Source: Thermoleophilia bacterium (GTDB lineage Bacteria > Actinomycetota > Thermoleophilia > Gaiellales > Gaiellaceae). Taken from it: DNA of 43,251 bases. A program made the translations under genes and the position numbers. This document shows, in pieces, positions 33,827 to 42,053 of the stretch (position 1 is the stretch's first letter; each line of letters starts with the position of its first letter). The stretch spans positions 1-43,251 of the forward strand of contig SHVL01000020.1 of assembly GCA_009694305.1 (NCBI GenBank), in the 5' to 3' direction. The notes below the pieces were generated by a model that was given only the letters and a program-made list of their open reading frames with translations, did no database searches and was not told the origin of the DNA.

Positions 33827-35197
33827 ATGGGAGTGCGCCTCACGGTTGAAACGTCGGCCGCCAGGCTCGTCGGCCGTGTCTCACGAGCCGCCGGTCGCGG
33901 CGGCGGTACGACGCTGCCCGGAAAGCTGCTCTGGAAGGTCGACCCGGCCGCCATGGACGCGCTCGCTGCGCGTCTCCCCGCGGGCGTCGCCCTCGTCTCG
34001 GCCACGAACGGAAAGACGACGACCAGTGCGATGCTGGCCCGGATCCTCGGCGGCCGCTTTCAGCTCGCGTGGAACAACTCCGGCGCGAATCTTGCGTCAG
34101 GAGTCGCCTCCACTCTCCTCTCTGCCCGCTCAGCGGATCTCGGCCTCCTCGAGGTCGATGAGTTCGCGCTCCCCGAGGTGATGCGCCGCGTCGAGCCGCG
34201 CGTTGTCTCACTCGGGAATCTCTTCCGCGACCAGCTCGACCGGTACGGCGAGCTCGAGCACATCGCCGAACGCTGGCGGGAAGCCGTGAGCGATCTCTCC
34301 CCCACCTCGATGCTCGTCGTCAACGCCGACGATCCTCTCGTCGCAGATCTCGCGGATGGTCGTGTGCGGGCACTGCGCTACGGGCTCGACGATCCGCGGC
34401 TGGCACGATCGGGCCTGCAGCACGCCGCCGACTCCAAGTACTGCGTCCGGTGTGGCTCCCCGTATGAGTACGCGGCGGCGTACGTCGGCCACCTCGGCGA
34501 CTATCGATGTCCCGCCTGCGGCCATGCGCGACCCCAGCTCGACGTGGCAGCCCGTTCGATCGAGCTCGAAGCGCTCGACGCCTCGGCCTTCGACCTCGTC
34601 ACGCCCGCCGGCACGGCACGGGTGCGGCTCCCACTCCCCGGTCTCTACAACGTCTACAACGCGCTCGCGGCAACGGCGACGGCCCTCGCTCTCGACGCGC
34701 CGCTCGACGAGATCGTCGCCGGGCTCGAAGGCTTCACGGCAGCATTCGGGCGCTTCGAGCGAATCGAGGCGGGAGATCGGCAGATCCTGATCCTGCTGAT
34801 CAAGAACCCGGCAGGGGCGAACGAGGCGGTTCGGACGCTCGAGGAGGGTGGCGTGCCCGAGACGCTCCTGATCGCACTCAACGATCGCATCGCTGACGGG
34901 CGTGACGTCTCCTGGATCTGGGACGTCGACTTCGAGCCGCTGTTCCCGAAGGCTCAGAGGCTCATCGTCAGCGGGGAGCGGGCAGCCGAGCTCGCACTCC
35001 GCTTCACCTACGCGGGGTTCTCGCCGACGCAACTCGAGGTGATCCCCGATCTCCGCGAGGCACTCGATCGCGGCCTCGCCCTCACTCCGGTGGGTGGCGC
35101 GCTCGGCGTGCTCCCGACCTACACGGCGATGCTCGACCTGCGCGCTATCGCCGTGTCCCGCGGGCTCGTGCGGCCGTTCTGGGAGGAGACGCCATGA
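33827..35197 (+). CDS. murT: Lipid II isoglutaminyl synthase, MurT subunit
   Basis: MurT with GatD amidates the D-glutamate of lipid II to D-isoglutamine. The 456-residue protein has a Mur-ligase core with ATP loop SATNGKTTTSAML (about 58-70), NNSGANLASGVAS, LEVDEFALPEV, a zinc ribbon with two CxxC pairs (YCVRCGSPYEY and YRCPACGH, about 205-228) and a C-terminal DUF1727 domain with NPAGANEAVRTL and ALNDRIADGRDVSWIWDVDFE. The gene is complete. It overlaps gatD by ATGA, the normal arrangement. Confidence 0.95.
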   Translation: MGVRLTVETSAARLVGRVSRAAGRGGGTTLPGKLLWKVDPAAMDALAARLPAGVALVSATNGKTTTSAMLARILGGRFQLAWNNSGANLASGVASTLLSARSADLGLLEVDEFALPEVMRRVEPRVVSLGNLFRDQLDRYGELEHIAERWREAVSDLSPTSMLVVNADDPLVADLADGRVRALRYGLDDPRLARSGLQHAADSKYCVRCGSPYEYAAAYVGHLGDYRCPACGHARPQLDVAARSIELEALDASAFDLVTPAGTARVRLPLPGLYNVYNALAATATALALDAPLDEIVAGLEGFTAAFGRFERIEAGDRQILILLIKNPAGANEAVRTLEEGGVPETLLIALNDRIADGRDVSWIWDVDFEPLFPKAQRLIVSGERAAELALRFTYAGFSPTQLEVIPDLREALDRGLALTPVGGALGVLPTYTAMLDLRAIAVSRGLVRPFWEETP

Positions 35198-35934
35198 GGA
35201 TCCGCGTCGCCCATCTCTATCCCGACTACCTGAACATCTATGCCGACCGTGGCAACATCGCCGTCTTCGAACGGCGGGCGGCCCTGCGCGGACACGCCCT
35301 TGAGATCACCGGGGTCGCACCCGGTGCAAGCCTCGATCCGTCGTCGTTCGACCTGATCTACGTCGGCGGTGGTCAGGACCGCGAGCAGGCACTCGTCGCT
35401 CCCGACCTCGCAGAGAGAGGTCAGCTCCTACGCACCGCGGTAGACGAGGGAACAGCGCTCCTCGCGGTCTGTGGCGGCTACCAGCTCCTCGGACGCAGTT
35501 ATCGGGGCCGCGACGGCTCCTCGATGCCGGGTGCAGGGCTCTTCCCGCTCGAAACGGTCGCGGGCGACCGGCGGCTGATCGGCGACGTGCTCCTCGACGT
35601 CGATCTCGACGGGTGTACGACGACGGTGGCCGGGTTCGAGAATCACGCCGGCCGGACGCTGCTCGATCCGGGGGCCGTACCGTTTGGACGGGTGCTCGCC
35701 GGACACGGGAATGACGGTGCCTCGCGGCTCGAAGGCTGTCGCGTCGCCGCTGCGATCGGCACCTACCTCCACGGCCCGCTGCTTCCCCGCAACCCTGTGC
35801 TCGCCGACTGGTTACTCGCCCGTGCGCTCGAGCACGCCGGGGGCGACGGGTATCTCGAGCCCCTCGCAGATGAGCTGGAACGCCTTGCCCACGTCGTATC
35901 GGCCGGGCGCGCCCGCTCCCGTGGCGGGCGATGA
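35194..35934 (+). CDS. gatD: Lipid II isoglutaminyl synthase, glutaminase subunit GatD
   Basis: GatD supplies ammonia from glutamine to MurT. The 246-residue class I amidotransferase-like protein has the nucleophile C93 in LLAVCGGYQLLG and the catalytic His in GTYLHGPLLPRNP near residue 190. The N-terminal LYPDYLNIYADRGNIAVF is typical. It overlaps murT by ATGA. Confidence 0.95.
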   Translation: MRIRVAHLYPDYLNIYADRGNIAVFERRAALRGHALEITGVAPGASLDPSSFDLIYVGGGQDREQALVAPDLAERGQLLRTAVDEGTALLAVCGGYQLLGRSYRGRDGSSMPGAGLFPLETVAGDRRLIGDVLLDVDLDGCTTTVAGFENHAGRTLLDPGAVPFGRVLAGHGNDGASRLEGCRVAAAIGTYLHGPLLPRNPVLADWLLARALEHAGGDGYLEPLADELERLAHVVSAGRARSRGGR

Positions 35935-35949
35935 GAGACCCGGAGGCCG

Positions 35950-35968
35950 GTCGAGATCAGGTCTCGAC
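35950..35968 (+). terminator. Hairpin between gatD and convergent phosphatase gene
   Basis: GTCGAGA-TCAGG-TCTCGAC forms a 7-bp stem and overlaps the last codons of the minus-strand gene. It may serve both directions. Confidence 0.4.
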
Positions 35969-36715
35969 GAGCCGCCGCTCGAGCCGGTGGATCTGATCGG
36001 ACGTGAGGCCGCCTGCTCGCAGATAGTCGTGAGCGCCCCCACTGCTTTCCTGCAGCCACGCGAGGACACCTTCCATCGTTGCCGTGGGAGAGAGGGCCGA
36101 CCTCTGCCGCGTCGTCCGGGCATCGGCATCGGCGGCAGTCGCGATCCAGTCATCAAAAAGGCTCGGCATGTTGGCTTCGCTCGCTGCGTAGTCGGCGGCG
36201 ATTGCTTCGTCGGGAACGCCGGCCACCGATAGCAGGAGCGCCGAGATGATGCCCGTTCGGTCCTTGCCGGCGAAACAGTGGACGAGGACACCGTGGTCGT
36301 GGTCGGCGTCGGCCACCGCGGCGACCGCCTGTGCGACTCTCTCGGGGGATCGTTTAAGTGTGTGAATGTATCCGGCCGCGAAGACCGATCCCACGTCGTC
36401 TGCAGCCAGAAGACGGTCGTCGAATACTTTTGCGGCATCCACGCTATGCCGTCCGAAGAGAGAGACGCCGATCACCTCGACCTCCGCCGGCGCGTCCGGC
36501 TCCCCTGGCTCTTCGCCATCGAAGCGGAGGTCTATGACGCGGCGAATGCCGTGTGCCAGCGCGGCATGCCATCCGGCCGCCGAAAGTCGCCGGATGTTGT
36601 CCGCCCGCACGACAGCCCCGTGGCGGGTGCGGCGGCCCGTCGAGGTTTCGATCCCTCCGAGGTCACGGACGTTGCAACACCCGTCCCAGGCGAGGGTGCG
36701 CTCTAGGGGGCCCAC
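35957..36715 (-). CDS. Tyrosine/dual-specificity phosphatase-like protein
   Basis: The protein (252 residues from GTG 36715; ATG 36736 would add 7) belongs to the Tyr_phosphatase3 group. It has NVRDLGGIETSTGRRTRHG, RRVIDLRFDGEE and the P-loop VHCFAGKDRTGI (HCx5R, with catalytic Cys and Arg). Such enzymes act on phosphotyrosine, phosphoserine or phospholipids; the substrate here is unknown. It is last in the minus-strand operon and overlaps the NUDIX gene by 13 bases. Confidence 0.82.
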   Translation of the reverse strand: MGPLERTLAWDGCCNVRDLGGIETSTGRRTRHGAVVRADNIRRLSAAGWHAALAHGIRRVIDLRFDGEEPGEPDAPAEVEVIGVSLFGRHSVDAAKVFDDRLLAADDVGSVFAAGYIHTLKRSPERVAQAVAAVADADHDHGVLVHCFAGKDRTGIISALLLSVAGVPDEAIAADYAASEANMPSLFDDWIATAADADARTTRQRSALSPTATMEGVLAWLQESSGGAHDYLRAGGLTSDQIHRLERRLVET

Positions 36716-37167
36716 AGCGACCCCAGGTAGACACATGGATCGCCGGGCTCGAATCGGCGCAGAAACCGGCCGATAGGTGGGTGAAGGGCTGTTCCCTCTA
36801 GTTCGTCAAGCCCGAACAGACGGTGGCCACGCACGGCCTCGTCCGTCGAGACGACCTTGGCGAGCGAGCCGGTCAGGTCTCCCGCAAAGACGATGTGGAC
36901 GACGTGCTTCGGCGCGAGGCTCTGTGTCGGGGAGATCGAATCGACGATGAGGACAGGGCCCTCGACCGGGATCTCGTCACCACCCGAAATCAGACCTGTC
37001 TCCTCCCGTAACTCGCGCTGCAGCGCGCCCGTCAGGGTCTCACCGCCCTGCACGCCGCCGCCCGGAAGCAACCAGTTCTCTCTTCCCTGCTTCTCATGAC
37101 GACAGAGCAGAATCCGACCGTGCCAGCGCAGGATCGCCGAGACGCGGATCCGTGGCTCCGGCCTCAT
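36703..37167 (-). CDS. NUDIX hydrolase
   Basis: The 154-residue protein has a complete NUDIX box GX5EX7REUXEEXGU, visible as GGGVQGGETLTGALQRELRE followed by ETGL, near 35-58. NUDIX enzymes cleave nucleoside diphosphates linked to another group. Location between dut and a phosphatase suggests house-cleaning of nucleotides, but the substrate is unknown. The start ATG overlaps the dut stop (ATGA). Confidence 0.88.
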   Translation of the reverse strand: MRPEPRIRVSAILRWHGRILLCRHEKQGRENWLLPGGGVQGGETLTGALQRELREETGLISGGDEIPVEGPVLIVDSISPTQSLAPKHVVHIVFAGDLTGSLAKVVSTDEAVRGHRLFGLDELEGTALHPPIGRFLRRFEPGDPCVYLGSLWAP

Positions 37168-37616
37168 TGCAGACCGGACGAGCCGAAGCCGCCCTCGCCG
37201 CGCGCGGACTCGGTGAGGCCCGTGACCTCGATCACCTCGACCGGGGGAACAGGCATGACGAGCAACTGCGCGATGCGCATTCCCACCTCCACCGTGAAGG
37301 GTTGCTCCCTGTCGGTATTGAGCATAATCACGCGGACTTCACCGCGGTAGCCCTCGTCGATCACGCCCGGCGTGTTGACGAGCGAGATCCCGTGCCGGAG
37401 CGCAAGGCCCGAACGCGGCACGACGAGGCCGACGTGGCCCTTCGGGAGTTCGACCGCGAGGCCGGTCGCGACGAGCGCGCGCTCCCCGGGGCCGATCGTG
37501 GTCGCCTCGCACGCGCTGAGATCGAGCCCCGCATCTTCGCTGTGGGTGCGCGTGGGCAGCACTGCGTCGGGACGCAGCCTCTGCACCTTCAGGTTCGTTG
37601 CGTGCCGTTCGGTCAC
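37164..37616 (-). CDS. dut: dUTP diphosphatase
   Basis: Dut hydrolyses dUTP to dUMP, keeping uracil out of DNA and feeding dTMP synthesis. The 150-residue trimeric-type enzyme has the five family motifs, including AGLDLSA (1), PRSGLALRHG (2), NTPGVIDEGYRGEV (3), IAQLLVMPV (4) and the flexible C-terminal RGEGGFGSSG (5). It lies between hflX and the NUDIX gene with 4-base overlaps on both sides. Confidence 0.96.
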   Translation of the reverse strand: MTERHATNLKVQRLRPDAVLPTRTHSEDAGLDLSACEATTIGPGERALVATGLAVELPKGHVGLVVPRSGLALRHGISLVNTPGVIDEGYRGEVRVIMLNTDREQPFTVEVGMRIAQLLVMPVPPVEVIEVTGLTESARGEGGFGSSGLQ

Positions 37617-38917
37617 GTCGTTGCCGCAGACCCGAGGTCGTCTCCGGCAATGAGGTAGCGGGCGAACCGCCGGCTATCCCGATGCGACAGCTTCGCGCGG
37701 ATCAGCACGCCCTCGTCGGTGTCGTGGCGCTCGTCGATCGGCGCCCCCAGGGCATACAGAGCAGAGAGCGCGTTGCCCTCGTCGTACGGGACGAGGAGCC
37801 GGACGTCCTCGTAGCGGTCGGCGAACAGCGTCGCCACACTCTCCCGCAGTTGCTCGAGGCCCTCGCCCGTCGCGGCAGACACACGTAGTGCGTCGGGAAA
37901 GTGGTTTGCGATTCGCCGCTGGCCGGGCGGGTCGAGCCGATCGATCTTGTTCAGCACGAGGGTGATCGGAAGCTCATCACCTCCGATCTCGGTGAGAACC
38001 GTATCGACGGCGGCGATCTGCTCGTGCATCCTGTCTTCCGGCAGCGACGCATCGACGACGTGGAAGATCAGGTCGGCGACGAGCGTCTCTTCCAGCGTCG
38101 ATGCGAACCCCTGCACGAGCTGGGTCGGCAGCCGCCGGATAAACCCGACCGTATCGGTGACCAGATAGCGCTTCCCGTCGTAGTCGAAGCCGCGCGTCGT
38201 CGGGTCGAGCGTCTCGAAAAGGCGATTCTCGACCGACACGTCGGATCCAGTGAGCGCATTGAGGAGCGTCGATTTACCGACGTTCGTGTAGCCCGCGAGC
38301 GCCACTGTTGGCACCTCTGCGCGCTTACGCTCCTTGCGTCGCACTCCCCGTTGGGCCTGCAGCGTCTTGAGCCGGGCCCGCAAAACCGTGACGCGATGAC
38401 GGGCCATCCTGCGGTCGCTCTCGAGCTGAGACTCGCCGGGGCCGCGGGTTCCGACACCGCCGCCGAGGCGTTCGAGATGCTTCCACATCCCTCGCATCCG
38501 CGGCAGGTTGTACTCGAGTTGCGCGAGCTCGACCTGGAGCTTTCCCTCGGCGCTGATCGCATGCTGGGCGAAGATGGCCAGAATCAGCTGGGTACGATCG
38601 ACGACCCTCGTCGAGAGTGCGTCTTCGAGGGCACGCTGCTGGGTGGGATCGAGCTCGTCGTCAACGATCAGGACGTCGGCGCCGCAGTCGGCGTACAACG
38701 TCTTCAGCTCCTCGAGCTTGCCCTTCCCGACGTAGGTCTTCTGATCGGGCCGGTTGCGTTGCTGCACGAGCTCCTCCACCGGCACGACGAGTGCCGTGCG
38801 GGTGAGCTCGCGCAGCTCGCCGAGCTCGTCTTCGGCATCGGCTCCTCGCGGGAGCACGGCAAGCAGGAGCCCCTTCTCGGGCTCAAGGCCTCCCGGGGTG
38901 TCGGATCGGCCGGTCAT
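37613..38917 (-). CDS. hflX: Ribosome-associated GTPase HflX
   Basis: HflX splits stalled or stress-damaged ribosomes. From ATG 38917 the protein is 434 residues; the longer upstream frame overlaps dapE and is not HflX-like. It has the glycine-rich HflX domain (QKTYVGKGKLEELK, then GMWKHLERLGGGVGTRGPGE), the GTPase G1 loop GYTNVGKST, G3 DTVGFI and G4 NKID, and a C-terminal subdomain. The ATG follows a CATACT box by 6 bases. It heads the four-gene minus-strand operon. Confidence 0.94.
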   Translation of the reverse strand: MTGRSDTPGGLEPEKGLLLAVLPRGADAEDELGELRELTRTALVVPVEELVQQRNRPDQKTYVGKGKLEELKTLYADCGADVLIVDDELDPTQQRALEDALSTRVVDRTQLILAIFAQHAISAEGKLQVELAQLEYNLPRMRGMWKHLERLGGGVGTRGPGESQLESDRRMARHRVTVLRARLKTLQAQRGVRRKERKRAEVPTVALAGYTNVGKSTLLNALTGSDVSVENRLFETLDPTTRGFDYDGKRYLVTDTVGFIRRLPTQLVQGFASTLEETLVADLIFHVVDASLPEDRMHEQIAAVDTVLTEIGGDELPITLVLNKIDRLDPPGQRRIANHFPDALRVSAATGEGLEQLRESVATLFADRYEDVRLLVPYDEGNALSALYALGAPIDERHDTDEGVLIRAKLSHRDSRRFARYLIAGDDLGSAATT

Positions 38918-38923
38918 ACAGAG

Positions 38924-38939
38924 AGTATGCCGGTAGGCT
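38924..38939. promoter_or_regulatory. Interlocked divergent -10 boxes of hflX and dapE
   Basis: The two ATGs are separated by only 28 bp. On the minus strand CATACT (38924-38929) is 6 bases before hflX; on the plus strand TAGGCT (38934-38939) is 6 bases before dapE. Each promoter's -35 region must lie within the other gene's first codons. Confidence 0.55.
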
Positions 38940-38945
38940 CGGGCC

Positions 38946-40013
38946 ATGACAGCCCTCGCACAGCGGCTCGCACAGCGGACGCTCGAGCTCGTAGACATCC
39001 CGTCTGAGAGCCTCAACGAAGCGAAGGTGCGCTCGCACTTGCTTGCGCTCGTTCCTCCGGTCTTCGAGGCCGAGTACGCCGCCGATGACGCATTCGTTTT
39101 TGCGCGGCCACGCCGGGCGGGCGTCCCGCTCGTTGTCCTCGTCGGGCATTACGACACCGTGCCCGCGCAGGACAACGTCCCCGGCCGCATCGCAGACGGT
39201 GCAGTCCACGGCTGCGGTGCGAGCGACATGAAGGGAGGCGTCGCGGTTGCGCTCGAGATCGTGCGCGAGCTCGCGCTCGGCGAGCCAGGGCGCGTGGACG
39301 TCGCCCTGCTCCTGTTTGGCAAGGAGGAGCTTCCGGCACACTTCAGCCCGTTGCCCGACCTGTTCGAGCGGTCGCAACTCATGGCCGGCGCAGGTCTCGC
39401 GATCCTGCTCGAACCGACCGATCTGACGCTCCAGGCCGGCTGCCTCGGCAACATGAATGCGCGCATCACGTTCTCGGGTGTCAGCGGGCACTCCGCAAGG
39501 CCCTGGACGGCCGAGAACGCGATCGAGAAGGCGCTGCTCGGGCTGGCCCCGATCGCCGCCCTCGAGCGGCGCGAGGCTCTCGTCGGTGGTCTGCCGTTCT
39601 ACGAGGTCGCCTCGATCACGCAGATAGAGGGCGGCATCGCCTCGAACGTGATTCCCGACCGCACCGTTGCGACGCTGAACTTCCGGTATGCGCCTGACCG
39701 CTCGCCCGAGAGCGCGGCCGCGTATCTCCGTTCGCTCGCGCCCGTGGGGGCCGAGCTCGAGATCACCGGCGACTCACCACCCGCCACGGTCGTGACCGAC
39801 ACCCCGCTCGTCCGGGCGTTGCGCGATGCCGGCGACCTGACGTTCGAGCCGAAGCAGGCCTGGACGAACGTCGCCGATTTCACGATGCGGGGGATCGACG
39901 CGATCAACTTCGGGCCGGGAGGCACCCGCTACGCCCATCGCCGAGACGAACTCGTGGAGATCGACGCGCTCGTGACGGCGTACGAGACCCTGCTTCGGTT
40001 CCTCGTGGCCTGA
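38946..40013 (+). CDS. dapE: Succinyl-diaminopimelate desuccinylase
   Basis: DapE, an M20 zinc peptidase-like enzyme, removes succinate to give LL-diaminopimelate. The 355-residue protein has the metal ligands in VGHYDTVPAQ, CGASDMKGG, GKEELP (the catalytic and ligand Glu pair), LEPTD and the C-terminal GTRYAHRRDE. The dimerisation domain contains GVSGHSARPW. M20 members are diverse, but adjacency to dapC and dapD fixes the assignment. The start follows a -10 box by 6 bases. Confidence 0.93.
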   Translation: MTALAQRLAQRTLELVDIPSESLNEAKVRSHLLALVPPVFEAEYAADDAFVFARPRRAGVPLVVLVGHYDTVPAQDNVPGRIADGAVHGCGASDMKGGVAVALEIVRELALGEPGRVDVALLLFGKEELPAHFSPLPDLFERSQLMAGAGLAILLEPTDLTLQAGCLGNMNARITFSGVSGHSARPWTAENAIEKALLGLAPIAALERREALVGGLPFYEVASITQIEGGIASNVIPDRTVATLNFRYAPDRSPESAAAYLRSLAPVGAELEITGDSPPATVVTDTPLVRALRDAGDLTFEPKQAWTNVADFTMRGIDAINFGPGGTRYAHRRDELVEIDALVTAYETLLRFLVA

Positions 40014-40015
40014 CC

Positions 40016-41164
40016 GTGCCCGTCTCCCCCATCCTTCGCGGTCAGGCGACGTACCCGTTCGTGCGGCTGAACCAGGCTGCGGCGGCGCGCCGGGCCGAGG
40101 GGCTCGACGTGATCGACTTCGGGATGGGAGATCCCCGAGAGCCAACCGATCCACGCATCATCGAAGCGCTACGGGACGGCGTGCGCGAGCGCATGGGGTA
40201 TCCCGCTGCAGTCGGGCTGCCGGAACTGCGCGAGGCGATTGTGGCGTGGGTCGGTCGCCGTTTCGGTGCGCACCTCGACCCGGAGACACACGTGATTCCC
40301 ACCCTCGGCTCCAAGGAGGCGATCTTCTCGTTCGCCCAGGTCGTGCTCGACATCGCAGGCGGCCACGACACCGTCGTCGTGACCGAGCCCGGATATCCCG
40401 TGGCCGTACGTGGGGCCCTGTTCGCGGGCGCGCGCGTCGAGGAACTGCCGTTGCTCGAGAGCAACGGCTTTCTGCCCGACCTCGACGCTGTTCCCCTGGA
40501 GACCTGGCGGCGTACAGCTCTCTGCTGGGTCAATTATCCGAACAACCCGACAGGCGCCACGGCCCCGCTTTCGTTCTACGAGCGCCTCGCGGCACTCGCG
40601 CGGGAGCACGGCTTCGTCCTCGCCTCCGATGAGGCCTACACGGAGCTGTGGTTCGACGAGCCGCCCGTCTCGGCCCTACAGCTCTCCGACTGGCAGAACC
40701 TGGCCGTCTTCAACACGCTCTCGAAGCGGTCGTCGATGACGGGCTACCGCTCGGGCTTCGTCGCCGGAGATCCGGAGCTCATCGCCGCGTTGAAGCAGTT
40801 TCGGCCGAACGTGGGCACCGCGCCGCAGGAGTTCGTCCAGCGGGCGTCGGTCGTTGCGTGGGGTGACGAGGGGCACGTCGAGCGCGCCCGCACGGCCTAC
40901 GCGGCCAAGAGGAAGCTGTTCCTCGACCTGTTCGCGCGCGTAGGGTTGCGCGATGCCGGCGGGTCGGCGACGATGTACCTCTGGGTCGCCGTGCCGGCCG
41001 GTGAGACCTCGGAGGCATTTGCCTCGCGTCTTCTCGAGCAGGGCATCCTCGTTGCTCCGGGATCGTTCCTCGGCACCTCGGGTGAGGGCTTCGTCCGGTT
41101 TGCGCTCGTGCCCACGCTGGACGAGTGCCAGCGGGCGATCGAGATTCTCGAGAGCGTTCTGTGA
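40016..41164 (+). CDS. dapC: N-succinyldiaminopimelate aminotransferase (DapC-type)
   Basis: This 382-residue class I PLP aminotransferase begins with GTG two bases after dapE. It has DFGMGDPREPTDPRI near the start, NYPNNPTG (substrate/cofactor Asn), SDEAYTELWF, and the PLP-lysine motif FNTLSKRSSMTGYRSGF. In the pathway it transaminates N-succinyl-2-amino-6-ketopimelate with glutamate. The neighbours dapE and dapD make this role much more likely than a general aspartate or alanine aminotransferase. Confidence 0.92.
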   Translation: MPVSPILRGQATYPFVRLNQAAAARRAEGLDVIDFGMGDPREPTDPRIIEALRDGVRERMGYPAAVGLPELREAIVAWVGRRFGAHLDPETHVIPTLGSKEAIFSFAQVVLDIAGGHDTVVVTEPGYPVAVRGALFAGARVEELPLLESNGFLPDLDAVPLETWRRTALCWVNYPNNPTGATAPLSFYERLAALAREHGFVLASDEAYTELWFDEPPVSALQLSDWQNLAVFNTLSKRSSMTGYRSGFVAGDPELIAALKQFRPNVGTAPQEFVQRASVVAWGDEGHVERARTAYAAKRKLFLDLFARVGLRDAGGSATMYLWVAVPAGETSEAFASRLLEQGILVAPGSFLGTSGEGFVRFALVPTLDECQRAIEILESVL

Positions 41165-41211
41165 CACCTTCCTCGCGCGGCACCACTCCGGATACGCCAC
41201 AATCAGCGACG

Positions 41212-42009
41212 ATGGAGCTTGCGCAGCAGATCGAGGAGATGTGGGAGTCCGGGTCGCTCGACCCTGCCCGCGTGGAGGATGCAATCGCTCTGCTCGATGC
41301 TGGCGCAATCCGCGTTGCCGAGCCGACCACCGCCGGCTGGGTCGTGAACGAATGGGTGAAGAAGGCGATCCTGCTCTACTTCCGGGTCCGCAAAGTCGAG
41401 CCGATGGACGTCGGAGGGCTCCACTTCCTGGACAAGATTCCCGTCAAGACGGACTATGCCGACCGTGGTGTGCGCGTCGTACCGCCGGGTGTCGCGCGCT
41501 ATGGCTCGTTCCTCTCCGAGGGCTGCGTCCTGATGCCGGGCTACGTGAACATCGGTGCCTGGGTCGGGCCCCGGACGATGGTGGACACGTGGGCGACCGT
41601 GGGCTCATGTGCCCAGATCGGAGCCGACGTCCATCTCGCGGGCGGCGTCGGTATCGGCGGCGTCCTCGAGCCACCCCAGGCGACGCCCGTGATCATCGAG
41701 GACGGTGCGTTCATCGGATCGCGTGCCGTGATCGTCGAGGGGGTGAGGATCGGAGCCGGAGCCGTGATTGCGCCGAACGTGGTGCTGTCGGCGTCGATTC
41801 CCATTATCGACGTGACCGGGCCGGAGCCGGTCGAGTACCGCGGAGAGGTACCGGCGCGCAAGGTCGTCCTCCCGGGTGTCCGGCAGAAAGAGTTTCCTGC
41901 TGGCTCCTACGGCCTGAACTGTGCGCTCATCGTGGGTGAGCGCAATGCGTCAACGGATCTGAAGACGTCCCTGAACGACGTTCTGCGCGAGTTCGAGATC
42001 GCCGTCTAG
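41212..42009 (+). CDS. dapD: Tetrahydrodipicolinate N-succinyltransferase
   Basis: DapD transfers succinyl from succinyl-CoA to tetrahydrodipicolinate. From ATG 41212 the protein is 265 residues, the length of the E. coli-type enzyme. It has the N-terminal helical domain, the family segment WVVNEWVKKAILLYFR (about 45-60), and a left-handed beta-helix of hexapeptide repeats including VNIGAWVGPRTMVDTWATVG and GVGIGGVLEPPQATPVIIED. CACAAT 8 bases before the ATG may be a secondary -10 box. It ends the dapE-dapC-dapD operon. Confidence 0.94.
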   Translation: MELAQQIEEMWESGSLDPARVEDAIALLDAGAIRVAEPTTAGWVVNEWVKKAILLYFRVRKVEPMDVGGLHFLDKIPVKTDYADRGVRVVPPGVARYGSFLSEGCVLMPGYVNIGAWVGPRTMVDTWATVGSCAQIGADVHLAGGVGIGGVLEPPQATPVIIEDGAFIGSRAVIVEGVRIGAGAVIAPNVVLSASIPIIDVTGPEPVEYRGEVPARKVVLPGVRQKEFPAGSYGLNCALIVGERNASTDLKTSLNDVLREFEIAV

Positions 42010-42014
42010 GTAGG

Positions 42015-42052
42015 CGCGGGCGTTCGGGCTGGGGGCGGTGGTCGCGCCCGCG
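42015..42052 (+). terminator. Hairpin between convergent dapD and dapF
   Basis: An 8-bp GC stem pairs 42015-42022 with 42045-42052 in the 44-bp gap. It is placed to end both transcripts; no U tract. Confidence 0.45.
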
Positions 42053-42053
42053 G

